Source: Bryobacterales bacterium (GTDB taxonomy: Bacteria; Acidobacteriota; Terriglobia; Bryobacterales; Bryobacteraceae). From it: a stretch of 22,103 nt of DNA. Position 1 is the first letter of the stretch; each line of letters opens with the position of its first letter. The notes under the pieces were generated by a model that ran no database searches, was not told where the DNA came from, and worked only from the letters and a program-made list of their open reading frames with translations. The position numbers and the translations under genes were made by a program. This document shows, piece by piece, positions 14,700 to 21,679 of this stretch. The DNA lies in the NCBI GenBank assembly GCA_003132865.1, contig PKYZ01000113.1:231-22333 (forward strand), in the 5' to 3' direction.

Positions 14700-16682
14700 T
14701 CATGGCTGTGGGGCAGCGCCCTGCGCTGCCACTCCGCGGCCGACACCCGCGCCGCCCGGTTTAGCACCCTCACGCAGGAAGATCACGAACTGATCGACGC
14801 GCACAGAAGTCTGATAATCACCGTAAAGCCGTAGCCGCTTCAAATCGCTGGCACAACTCAGACAGGCAACGGCACACGGACGTGCGTCGATTGGTTGCCG
14901 GTATCGGGCGGAGACGTTCTGTACCCCCGTGTGAATGAATCTGGTCCCTGGCTTCCTCTCGCGCAACAGTGCCTGAAGAGGGTACTCCAGTTGTAAGTTC
15001 GTTATATCGATTCCGACCACACCGCAGTTCGAACCGGCAAGCAGGTCCACTGCCTTCCAGTACGAAGCCTGGTTATTCCATTGATTCATGTCCGCGAAGT
15101 ACTGAGCGCTCCTAGGCGTGTGAAGAACGCTCCTGGGCCCCTTGAGCGGGCGAACCCAGTTCTCAAGCAGCGGAAGCCTCGCGTTGCTCAACAGAAACAG
15201 GCAGATCAAAAGCTGGACCAGCGGGGCCAGCCATCGCCGCACCGGCCCCCCTGTGTGTCCACCGATTCCACCGATGACGCCGGCCAGCGGCGCACTAAGA
15301 ACGAAGAGCGGAAGTAAGAGCCGGGCCATGAACGGCTGCCATTTGAGATAAGCGCAGAAGGCGGCGAATGCGCAGAAAAGCGCGAGCGCATACAACGGCC
15401 GATGGCGCTCGCGGCGGCGGAGCAATCGCAGAATCAGAACACACCAGATCGCCAGCATAATCGCCAGGTGCCAGCGATTCGGCGCATTGGCTTCGTGGTT
15501 AGCGTTCTGGGGAGGGCCGAAGGAACTCCCTGGCCAGGTCGTTCCAGGATCGTTAACATCAATGCCTAAGCGCTGGTGCGCTTGTAACACGAAGTGGTAG
15601 ACTCCCTCATTCCACGTGGCGCCGCGGGTGCCCAGTTGCTCGGAGAGATTCCGCAACATGTTCGATACGGTCTCTTTCCAGCCAAACGTTTCGTTCCGCC
15701 AACGGAAAAAACCATCACCCTGAGCTGAATCGAAACCCAGGATGGACCCGCTCAATCCATAATTCCGGACATACTGCGGCCCGTTGAGAGCCAGGCCGGC
15801 GGCCACCGCAATCAGAGCGCCGGCCGCCAGCCGCCTTCGAGACTTGCCTGCCCGAGCCAGGAAAATTGCAGCCAGAGGCCAGGGCGCGAAAAGATAGGCC
15901 GTTGCCTTCGTGAGTACGGCCAGACCGAGGGCGGCGCCGAGGAACAGGGCGTCGGTCAGCCGATGAGACTTGGCGAAACGGAGGGCGAAATAGATTGCGG
16001 CAACCAGCCACATTGCCAACCAGTAGTCGTTCTTAGCTCCGGAGCTCGCCAGAATCCCCGCTGGAAGGGTGGCGCAGAACAGGGCGGCGATTGCCTGCCC
16101 TCGTTTTTCGGCGCCCAACATCCGGGCTGCCGACGAGACCGCGACGATGCTTGCAAGCGATGCGAACCACTGCACGAAGTTGATCAGGCGATCACCGCCC
16201 GAAAGCACGTAGGTCAGCAGCATCATGTATTCAGCCAACGGCTGTAACATGATCTGGTTGAAGTACTGCGTCGGGAAGAACCGCACGCTCGATTCTTCCG
16301 CCCAGTAGACGACGCGCGGCATGTGGTAAGCCATGGCATCGGCGCTGTTCGGCGGACTGAAAGCGGCAGTCACAGCGGTGAGCGTGAGTATAGCAACGAT
16401 GCCGGCTGAGCAGATCAGCACGACGGGATCGGCGTTCAGAGTGGTTGGGGCGAAGCGGAATCGTTGCCTTATCGCCAAGACGAGCGCGATCAAAACAACA
16501 GTGCTCCAACACAGGATCAGCGGACCACGCCGAACCGCGTCCAACGCGCCGAGCGACTCGGTGATAACGACGAGAGCCACGCCAAACAGGACCAGCGCGC
16601 GCAAGAACCGGTCGCGAATGCCTTCGCCATGGAGAGCCGCCATCAACCCGCCGAAGACCGTCAGCAACAGGCAAAGAGTCAT
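14700..16682 (-). CDS. GT39-like (PMT-type) integral membrane glycosyltransferase
   Basis: 660 residues from ATG 16682, with about 11 to 12 hydrophobic helices across the N-terminal two thirds. An early periplasmic loop carries SPPNSADAMAYHMPR followed by WAEESSVRFFPTQ, matching the acidic first loop of PMT/ArnT-like transferases that use polyprenyl-phosphate sugars. GAKNDYWLAMW and LTKATAYLFAPWP are further typical segments. A C-terminal soluble region (about 500 onward) ends in FVIFLREG. The last residues, GVAAQGAAPQP, are read from a dispersed hairpin repeat. GTG 16727 is an alternative start. The sugar and acceptor are unknown; cell-envelope or protein glycosylation is likely. Confidence 0.82.
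   Translation of the reverse strand: MTLCLLLTVFGGLMAALHGEGIRDRFLRALVLFGVALVVITESLGALDAVRRGPLILCWSTVVLIALVLAIRQRFRFAPTTLNADPVVLICSAGIVAILTLTAVTAAFSPPNSADAMAYHMPRVVYWAEESSVRFFPTQYFNQIMLQPLAEYMMLLTYVLSGGDRLINFVQWFASLASIVAVSSAARMLGAEKRGQAIAALFCATLPAGILASSGAKNDYWLAMWLVAAIYFALRFAKSHRLTDALFLGAALGLAVLTKATAYLFAPWPLAAIFLARAGKSRRRLAAGALIAVAAGLALNGPQYVRNYGLSGSILGFDSAQGDGFFRWRNETFGWKETVSNMLRNLSEQLGTRGATWNEGVYHFVLQAHQRLGIDVNDPGTTWPGSSFGPPQNANHEANAPNRWHLAIMLAIWCVLILRLLRRRERHRPLYALALFCAFAAFCAYLKWQPFMARLLLPLFVLSAPLAGVIGGIGGHTGGPVRRWLAPLVQLLICLFLLSNARLPLLENWVRPLKGPRSVLHTPRSAQYFADMNQWNNQASYWKAVDLLAGSNCGVVGIDITNLQLEYPLQALLRERKPGTRFIHTGVQNVSARYRQPIDARPCAVACLSCASDLKRLRLYGDYQTSVRVDQFVIFLREGAKPGGAGVGRGVAAQGAAPQP
14708..14730. 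repeat. Dispersed hairpin overlapping the 3' end of the GT39-like gene
   Basis: GGCAGCGC (14712-14719) and GCGCTGCC (14723-14730) are perfect arms with a 3-base loop. The leading GTGGGGCAGCGCC also occurs at 2025-2037. It lies within the final codons of the minus-strand gene. Confidence 0.6.
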
Positions 16683-16848
16683 TGGCTCGTTCTGCCCGCG
16701 TACGACGCGGACAAAATTGTTATTCACTACCGCGGATCGTTTTCGCGCCAGCGTCCTCGAACCTCTTCCACTTGGACGCAAAACGCCTCTCCGTAGGCGC
16801 AGGGCGAACCGGGCATCAAGCCAGGGCGGCAGCCGCGCGCTAGCTCTG

Positions 16849-17034
16849 TTATTTCGCGATCGGCTCCCGAACTTTGGGCACGAGATCGCGAGGAACATTC
16901 ATGACGGTCTCGGACGCCTCAATGCCGGCCTCGTCCTCCGCTAGGGCCTCTTCTTCGCTCTGTTCTCCGTAATGAGCAAGCACCCGTTGTACTCTGTCCT
17001 CATCCCATCCGTCTGGAAACTTGTTCTGGCTCAT
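16849..17034 (-). CDS. Putative antitoxin of a type II-like pair
   Basis: 61 residues, strongly acidic in the middle (QSEEEALAEDEAG), with an N-terminal WDEDRVQRVLAHYG helix and a conserved-looking C-terminus NVPRDLVPKVREPIAK. It follows the toxin-like gene with a 4-bp ATGA overlap (17031-17034), the usual arrangement when the toxin gene comes first. Small acidic partners with this ending are often found beside DUF4258-like toxins. DNA-binding ability is not evident from sequence. Confidence 0.65.
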   Translation of the reverse strand: MSQNKFPDGWDEDRVQRVLAHYGEQSEEEALAEDEAGIEASETVMNVPRDLVPKVREPIAK

Positions 17035-17255
17035 TGATGCTTCTTCTTTCTGCGCCGGCGGTACGCCGCCAGCGATTTCCCGGTCAGGTCGTATGCCGTG
17101 ATCGCAAATACGCTGTCCAGTTCAGCGTCCGGGACATAGATGACGCGCAAGTATCTGTCAGATACTGTCCGGCCCAAAGCAATCCTGGAACCTTCGCGGC
17201 CCGCCAGATCCTCTCCCGGCTTCTCCAACACGTCGATGACCTCGGCCTCGTCCAC
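17031..17255 (-). CDS. DUF4258/BrnT-like putative toxin with uncertain start
   Basis: From GTG 17255 the product has 74 residues: DEAEVIDVLEKPGEDLAGRE, GRTVSDRYLRVIYVPD, FAITAYDLTGKSLAAY and a basic end RRRRKKKHQ. The pattern matches small RelE-fold toxins of the DUF4258/BrnT group, which cleave mRNA. The conserved family region clearly extends upstream in frame: FPHIHNHR directly precedes the GTG, and LASPILFDFASG comes before it (to about 17324). No ATG, GTG or TTG is available there. Either translation starts at a rare CTG or ATT, or the gene has lost its start and is inactive. It overlaps the antitoxin by 4 bp. Confidence 0.65.
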   Translation of the reverse strand: MDEAEVIDVLEKPGEDLAGREGSRIALGRTVSDRYLRVIYVPDAELDSVFAITAYDLTGKSLAAYRRRRKKKHQ

Positions 17256-17365
17256 CCGATGGTTATGGATATGAGGGAACCCGCTCGCGAAATCGAATAG
17301 AATCGGGCTTGCCAGCTTCTTCGACTTTAATTCTAACGCCGAATCGGCGAACTTCGCGCACCGTG

Positions 17366-18064
17366 CTAATGGGTCTCGCGCGGCGAGTACTTATTCAGTG
17401 AGGCAATCAGCTTGGCGGCGGCTGCCGGCGGCTTCAGGCCGCTATTCAGGATTTGCCTGTTCTCCCAGGGTTTGCCGTATAGCTCGGTGTTCACGTCGAT
17501 GTCGTTGCGCAGCGTGGAGCCGTCCAGCGATACGCCGGCGAACACCCCGTGGGAACGCGACCACGACAGAATCTCAGCCGTCATCAGGGCGTCGGTCTGG
17601 GCGGTGGCATCGCGGCCCACCGGACCCGCGGCCACCGAAGCGTCCCCGCCCAGCGTAAACTTCGTGGTAAGTAGCCGCTTCATGCCGCGCTCATTCATCA
17701 CCAACAGGACCATGTCTGTTGATGAGACACCGATCTGAAGGCCGACGCTGCCTCCTTCAATGCGCACCGCTCCCGGGGCGCCCCATCCCTGGCCGGAGGC
17801 GTAGCGGCACGTCACAAAGCCCCTGCCGTATTTGGCCGCAATTACAAAGCCGCCTTTCTTCAAGCCAGGCACCAGGACGATGCAATGGCTCTTGTTCAGC
17901 AAATCCTGCGGGATGGATTTGTCGGGTGTACTCATGATCTCTTTGAACAGCGCCGCAGCGTCGTTCAGGCGTTCGTTCGTTTTCGTCTCTTCGGCCGCCC
18001 ACATCGCCCCGCACACCATGGAACACAGGCCGGCAACGGACATCGCAAGTGCAATCGTGCGCAT
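17366..18064 (-). CDS. SYLF/YSC84-domain lipid-binding protein, exported
   Basis: 232 residues. A signal peptide covers about 1-23 (ALAMSVAGLCSMVCGAMWAA). The SYLF domain follows: IPQDLLNKSHCIVLVPGLKK, GGFVIAAKYGRGFVTCR, and VGLQIGVSSTDMVLLVMNER, the usual order of Ysc84-like proteins. The domain binds phosphoinositides in eukaryotes; in bacteria the role at the envelope is unclear. The C-terminal AKLIASLNKYSP ends just before TAG 17366. The reading frame of the next gene downstream (toxin-like) begins about 40 bp on, so a common transcript is possible. Confidence 0.9.
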   Translation of the reverse strand: MRTIALAMSVAGLCSMVCGAMWAAEETKTNERLNDAAALFKEIMSTPDKSIPQDLLNKSHCIVLVPGLKKGGFVIAAKYGRGFVTCRYASGQGWGAPGAVRIEGGSVGLQIGVSSTDMVLLVMNERGMKRLLTTKFTLGGDASVAAGPVGRDATAQTDALMTAEILSWSRSHGVFAGVSLDGSTLRNDIDVNTELYGKPWENRQILNSGLKPPAAAAKLIASLNKYSPRETH

Positions 18065-18123
18065 GAAACTATGGTAACAGCATCACAGGCTGAAGCCGGT
18101 CCCACCGGGCTTACCAAACGGCC

Positions 18124-18309
18124 ATGCTCAAAGGAAGAAGGAACGAGTCGTGGTTCACATTTCAGGGCTGGCTAACTAGCCGCCGGGACGATTTCGTGGA
18201 ACCCTACTTTCAACGGGCAAAGCCGGACCAGGTGGTGGTGATCATCAAAGCGCGCGAGCCGGCCGGCATCCGCTTCGAAGCAAAGCGGAAATGCCTTCTG
18301 CCGGTGTAG
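18124..18309 (+). pseudogene. Short fragment, possibly of an element-associated gene
   Basis: 61 codons from ATG 18124. The middle reads RRDDFVEPYFQRAKPDQVVV, then IIKAREPAGIRFEAKRK. The DQVVVIIKAREPA stretch looks like part of a longer element-associated protein type I have seen in Acidobacteriota genomes; the frame then ends abruptly. That memory-based link is weak. It may be a 5' remnant next to the integration site, or non-coding. Confidence 0.3.
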
Positions 18310-18699
18310 CGATCCGGAAGCGCTGCAGAAGATAGCCGACTCCCTCACGTGAACACTTGCTGCGTGGGGTGGCCCAGCGTTGGGACCTGGCGGGAGCAAA
18401 TGCGGATGTGGGAAAAACGGGAGGCGGGCTGACGAAATGGGCGCGGGGCGGAAGGCGGAAGGACGAAAATCAGAACCAGCCCGCCCAGCCGGAAGCGGTC
18501 CGGCGGAAGGGAGCAGATGCGGGTACCGGCGTGGGAGCGAATAGACGCGTTGGCCATCCGCGCGTTTGAGGAGGTGCGGGTGCTCTTGCACGGGGGCTGG
18601 TGGCGGCGGTACAGATGGAGCACGGCATCTCCAGATTGGTACAAAATCGGTACAGAACCAATAGGAGAACGTATCTTGCTGATTATGCGTAAGGAATCA
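18310..18699. other. Gene-poor stretch just left of the element boundary
   Basis: Purine-rich, GC-rich sequence with short imperfect GGCGGAAGG repetitions near 18444-18460. Open frames on both strands lack domain features. No promoter or RNA is recognisable. Confidence 0.5.
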
Positions 18700-18726
18700 T
18701 GGTGAGCCGGGCGGGACTCGAACCCG
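18700..18726 (-). other. tRNA 3'-end fragment: candidate attachment site (att) of an integrated element
   Basis: Read on the minus strand it contains GGGTTCGAGTCCC (T-arm) and ends CCCGGCTCACCA, an acceptor 3' strand with CCA. No matching GAGCCGG acceptor 5' strand, D-arm or anticodon arm precedes it, and the T-stem loses pairing at 18727. So it is a 27-base tRNA tail, typical of the att copy left by a tRNA-targeting integrase. The orientation places the element to the right. Confidence 0.7.
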
Positions 18727-18771
18727 ACGCACGCTTTTGGACTCTTCAAGTTACGGACGACACGAACCTGC

Positions 18772-18789
18772 AAAACCTATAAAACCTAT
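18772..18789 (+). repeat. Tandem 9-bp repeat near the att fragment
   Basis: AAAACCTAT occurs twice with no gap, about 45 bp inside the element from the tRNA fragment. Closely spaced short direct repeats at this distance are typical of arm-type integrase or excisionase sites; function inferred only. Confidence 0.4.
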
Positions 18790-18913
18790 ACTCCCGACGA
18801 AAGCCGCGACGTGACCGCGACACTGCGGTCCCAGAAGCACGTCCCTCGTATCCGATTCAGTAGTCGCACACGATGGGTTAGCTCGGTACAGGATTTGGTT
18901 TTAGCGAAACGAA

Positions 18914-18956
18914 GGCCCGCTCGGCCAGTCTAGCCAGCGGGCCTCTTGTTTTTCTT
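18914..18956 (+). terminator. Rho-independent terminator without an upstream gene
   Basis: GGCCCGCT (18914-18921) and AGCGGGCC (18936-18943), with additional inner GGC/GCC pairing, are followed by TCTTGTTTTTCTT. This is the best terminator in the window. No plus-strand gene precedes it within the element, so it may end a small RNA or insulate the element from chromosomal transcription. Confidence 0.75.
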
Positions 18957-19061
18957 CAGCGAAGGTCTGGCCGCTAACTCGACGTCAAGCACCCAGACGA
19001 TTCCGATCAGAACGGATTCAAATCAGCGACTTTATGGCTCAGCACGTTTAGAGGCAACCCT

Positions 19062-19958
19062 ATGGCAGAAGCGCAAGTGCGGTCCGCAGACACTCGAATC
19101 GGACAGCCATTCAATCCCTTTCGGCTCTTCACCGGCATCTTCATCCCAGATGGCATGGTCCGCTCCACAAGCATTTCGCCCGGCGCCAAGCTCACCTACG
19201 CACGGTTGACCCGATACGCCGGCCAAGACGGCAAATGCTACCCCGCGGTGGAGACGCTGGCGGCTGAGATCGCCCTAAGCGCCCGGCAGGCTCAACGGTA
19301 CTTGGCGGAGTTGGAGCGCGAGCATCTGGTTCGCCGTATAACCCGTTATTGCGGACGCGCCCAAACCAGCAATGGATTCGAGTTCCTTTGGCACGAAATG
19401 TTTCAAGAGCGGCTGCTGGATCGGGCAGGGGAGGGTGTGACGACTGTGGCGCCCCACCGGGTGACAGATCCGTCACCCCACCCGGTGACAGATCCGTCAC
19501 CCAAAGAGAGTCAGATTGAAGAGAGTCATTTGAAAGAGAAGCACCGACAAGCTGATTCTCGCCACGCTTCGCCAAAAACCGGCGAAGGCTCGCGGAGACG
19601 CGGGAATCACAACCAAGATCCCGGCCTAAGATCTGCGGCGCCTGCAAGGATCGCCGGCGAAGAGGCGAAGCCAAAGCCCACCTGGACCGACTCGGATGTC
19701 ACCGACGTCAGCAACAGGCTCGCGGCTTTCATGGACGGCGAACAGCCGCCAGCGAGCCTGCTCTCCTGGATCATCCAATTGACGGAGCAATACAAGCTGT
19801 CTGCCGACGACATCCATCGGGCCCTAAACGCGGCCTGGAACCGGAACGCCCGGCCGGGCCGGAAGAATCGGCCGCACTTCTGGAAATGGTTCTACGAAGT
19901 CCTGCGAAATGCTTTCATTCCCGGCTACGCCGCGCGCATCCCCGAGGCCACGTCCTAA
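19062..19958 (+). CDS. Helix-turn-helix replication-initiator-type protein of the element
   Basis: 298 residues. Residues about 36-95 form a winged helix-turn-helix resembling phage and plasmid replication proteins: SPGAKLTYARLTRYAGQDG, then YPAVETLAAEIALSARQAQR and LVRRITRY. A hydrophilic linker (120-200) includes the tandem repeat PHRVTDPS/PHPVTDPS (131-146). The C-terminus has VSNRLAAFM and FWKWFYEVLRNAF, a small helical domain. The first half fits DnaA/RepA-like or phage O-type origin binding; actual replication function is inferred. GAGG lies eight bases before ATG 19062. Its gene carries palindromic tandem repeats that could be the origin. Confidence 0.75.
   Translation: MAEAQVRSADTRIGQPFNPFRLFTGIFIPDGMVRSTSISPGAKLTYARLTRYAGQDGKCYPAVETLAAEIALSARQAQRYLAELEREHLVRRITRYCGRAQTSNGFEFLWHEMFQERLLDRAGEGVTTVAPHRVTDPSPHPVTDPSPKESQIEESHLKEKHRQADSRHASPKTGEGSRRRGNHNQDPGLRSAAPARIAGEEAKPKPTWTDSDVTDVSNRLAAFMDGEQPPASLLSWIIQLTEQYKLSADDIHRALNAAWNRNARPGRKNRPHFWKWFYEVLRNAFIPGYAARIPEATS
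19452..19499 (+). repeat. Two tandem 24-bp palindromic repeats inside the replication-type gene
   Basis: Units 19452-19475 and 19476-19499 differ at one base and abut directly. Each contains the inverted repeat GGTGAC-AGATCC-GTCACC, a dyad suited to a dimeric DNA-binding protein. The layout recalls iterons of phage origins located within the initiator gene. Confidence 0.8.
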
Positions 19959-20036
19959 GCACTGGTTCCACTGAATAAACCGCCAAGCCGCACGAACGCC
20001 GTTGAAAAACAACCTAGATCGAAACGAGGAGACAAC

Positions 20037-21365
20037 ATGACCAATTCACCGCAACCCCAGCAAATCCAGATCTGGCACCTCGACAAGCTCGTTCTGTACG
20101 CCCGCAACCCGCGCAAGAACGATGCCGCCGTGGACCGCATGTGCGCGAGCATCCGCGAGTTTGGCTTTAAGATTCCGGTGCTCGCCCGCAGCGATGGTGC
20201 CGTCGTCGACGGCCATCTCCGGCTGAAGGCTGCGCGTAAGCTCGGCATCACGGAGATCCCGGTGATCCTTTGCGACGAGTGGACCGAAGCCCAGGTCAAA
20301 GCGTTCAGGCTGATGGTGAACCGATCGGTAAGCTGGGCTGAATGGGACGACGAACTGCTTTCCTTGGAATTGCAGGAACTAGCGGCGGCAGACTTCGATC
20401 TTTCCCTAACGGGGTTCAACTCGAAGGAACTCGACGACCTCCTGACGCTTTCGGACAACGACGAGCAGGCCGATGTCGCGCCGCCGCTGCCAGCCAATCC
20501 AGTGTCCCGGCCGGGCGACCTGTGGCTTTGCGGCAACCGGCGCAACCAACACCGGGTGCTGTGTGCGGATGCCATACAGGCCGAGGCGGTGGCGCGCCTG
20601 CTGGGCGACCGCAAACCCTTCCTGCTGGTCACTGACCCTCCCTACGGCATCGAACTGGATTCCGAATGGCGAGACCGTGCTGGTCTGAACGGCTGCGGGC
20701 CGGCCGAAGCCAGTTACATGAAGCATCGGACCGAGGGGCACACGGAGACGACTATCTCCGGCGACACGCGCGCCGACTGGAGTGAGGCTTTCGCCCTGGT
20801 GCCCAGCCTGCAGATCGCGTATGTCTGGCACGCGAGCGTCTTCACGCGCGAGGTCCTGGATGGCCTGTTGCGCATCGGCTTCCTGCACCACCAGCAGATA
20901 ATCTGGGACAAGCAGCGCACGGTTTTGACGCGCACGCACTATTGGTTCCAACATGAACCCTGCTGGTACGTCAGAAAGAAAAACGCGGTCTGGTACGGCA
21001 AGGCAGGCGAGAATTCCACGATCTGGGCTTGCCCAAGTCCCAAGTTTATTATGGGCGGATCAAAGGAAGCCGCCGACGAGAAACAGGACCATCCGACTCA
21101 AAAGCCTGTCGAACTCATGCGACGACCGTTGCTGAACCACACGAAGCGCGGCGAAGCGTGCTACGAACCCTTCCTCGGATCGGGTAGCACGCTGGCCGCG
21201 GCGGAAATCACCGAGCGCGTCTGCTACGGAATAGAGCTTGATCCGAAGTACGTGGACGTGGGGGTGAAGCGTTGGCAAGGTCTGACGGGCGGGAAGGCGA
21301 CGCTGGACAGCGACGGCCGCACGTTCGAGGAAGTGGCCGAAGAGCGCCACCAGGAGGCCGTATGA
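20037..21365 (+). CDS. ParB-N domain fused to a DNA methyltransferase
   Basis: 442 residues. Residues 10-80 form a ParB/sulfiredoxin-like nuclease domain: LVLYARNPRKND, FGFKIPVLARSDGAVVDGHL and LGITEIPVILCD. After a linker comes an amino-methyltransferase with DPPYGIEL (catalytic motif IV, 200-207), HPTQKPVEL (352-360) and FLGSGST (motif I, 379-385). Motif IV before motif I is the beta-class order, giving N4-cytosine or N6-adenine methylation. Such fusions are common in prophages and integrative elements and protect their DNA from host restriction. There is no restriction partner here. GAGGAGA precedes ATG 20037 by five bases. Confidence 0.92.
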   Translation: MTNSPQPQQIQIWHLDKLVLYARNPRKNDAAVDRMCASIREFGFKIPVLARSDGAVVDGHLRLKAARKLGITEIPVILCDEWTEAQVKAFRLMVNRSVSWAEWDDELLSLELQELAAADFDLSLTGFNSKELDDLLTLSDNDEQADVAPPLPANPVSRPGDLWLCGNRRNQHRVLCADAIQAEAVARLLGDRKPFLLVTDPPYGIELDSEWRDRAGLNGCGPAEASYMKHRTEGHTETTISGDTRADWSEAFALVPSLQIAYVWHASVFTREVLDGLLRIGFLHHQQIIWDKQRTVLTRTHYWFQHEPCWYVRKKNAVWYGKAGENSTIWACPSPKFIMGGSKEAADEKQDHPTQKPVELMRRPLLNHTKRGEACYEPFLGSGSTLAAAEITERVCYGIELDPKYVDVGVKRWQGLTGGKATLDSDGRTFEEVAEERHQEAV

Positions 21366-21679
21366 ATCGCCCGTCGCCACGTGGAGGTCGCCGCCTAAGG
21401 CCAGATACTGCGCGGGCAGCTAGACCTGAGGTGGCTGTGCCTGGCTCTGGCGGATCTGCGACCCCTGCCAGCCGGCGGAGGTGGACGTTTGGCCACTGTT
21501 GGCGCACGTTTGGCCCACGTGCGTTCGGGCGGCGACGGCTTGGCGTGTGGGCCAACGCTGGCGTGATTTGGGCAAGTCAGCCAGTAATCGGCACCAGAAG
21601 CAGAAAAGCCCGCCACGGCAGTGCCGGGCGGGCCTGGAAGGAAGGAGGGATGCGCTTGATGCTACTGTTAATCCGGTAG
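21362..21679 (+). CDS. Possible small ORF coupled to the methyltransferase
   Basis: ATG 21362 overlaps the methyltransferase stop as ATGA and follows AGGAGG by four bases, the usual look of a coupled gene. The 105-residue product (MNRPSPRGGRRLRPD and onward) is very Arg-rich with no family features, and runs through a terminator on the other strand. Another plus frame in the same region encodes ILRGQLDLRWLCLALADLRP, which looks more protein-like but has a stop just before it. The true gene may be frameshifted. Confidence 0.3.
   Translation: MNRPSPRGGRRLRPDTARAARPEVAVPGSGGSATPASRRRWTFGHCWRTFGPRAFGRRRLGVWANAGVIWASQPVIGTRSRKARHGSAGRAWKEGGMRLMLLLIR

Larger units (their letters stand above)
18727..19061. 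other. Non-coding leader of the integrated element
   Basis: No gene seen before the replication-type gene at 19062. It contains the tandem AAAACCTAT repeat (18772-18789) and a strong terminator (18914-18956). No integrase gene lies at this end. Confidence 0.5.

Noticed and set aside
18345..18773. Minus-strand frame of 142 codons
   Set aside because: It reads across the tRNA fragment, low-complexity and without domain features.
18700..18790. Complete tRNA gene
   Set aside because: Only the T-arm and acceptor 3' strand exist; no anticodon arm, D-arm or 5' acceptor can be folded.
19452..19499. CRISPR-like repeat
   Set aside because: Two abutting repeats with no spacers and inside a coding frame; fits iterons or a coding duplication better.
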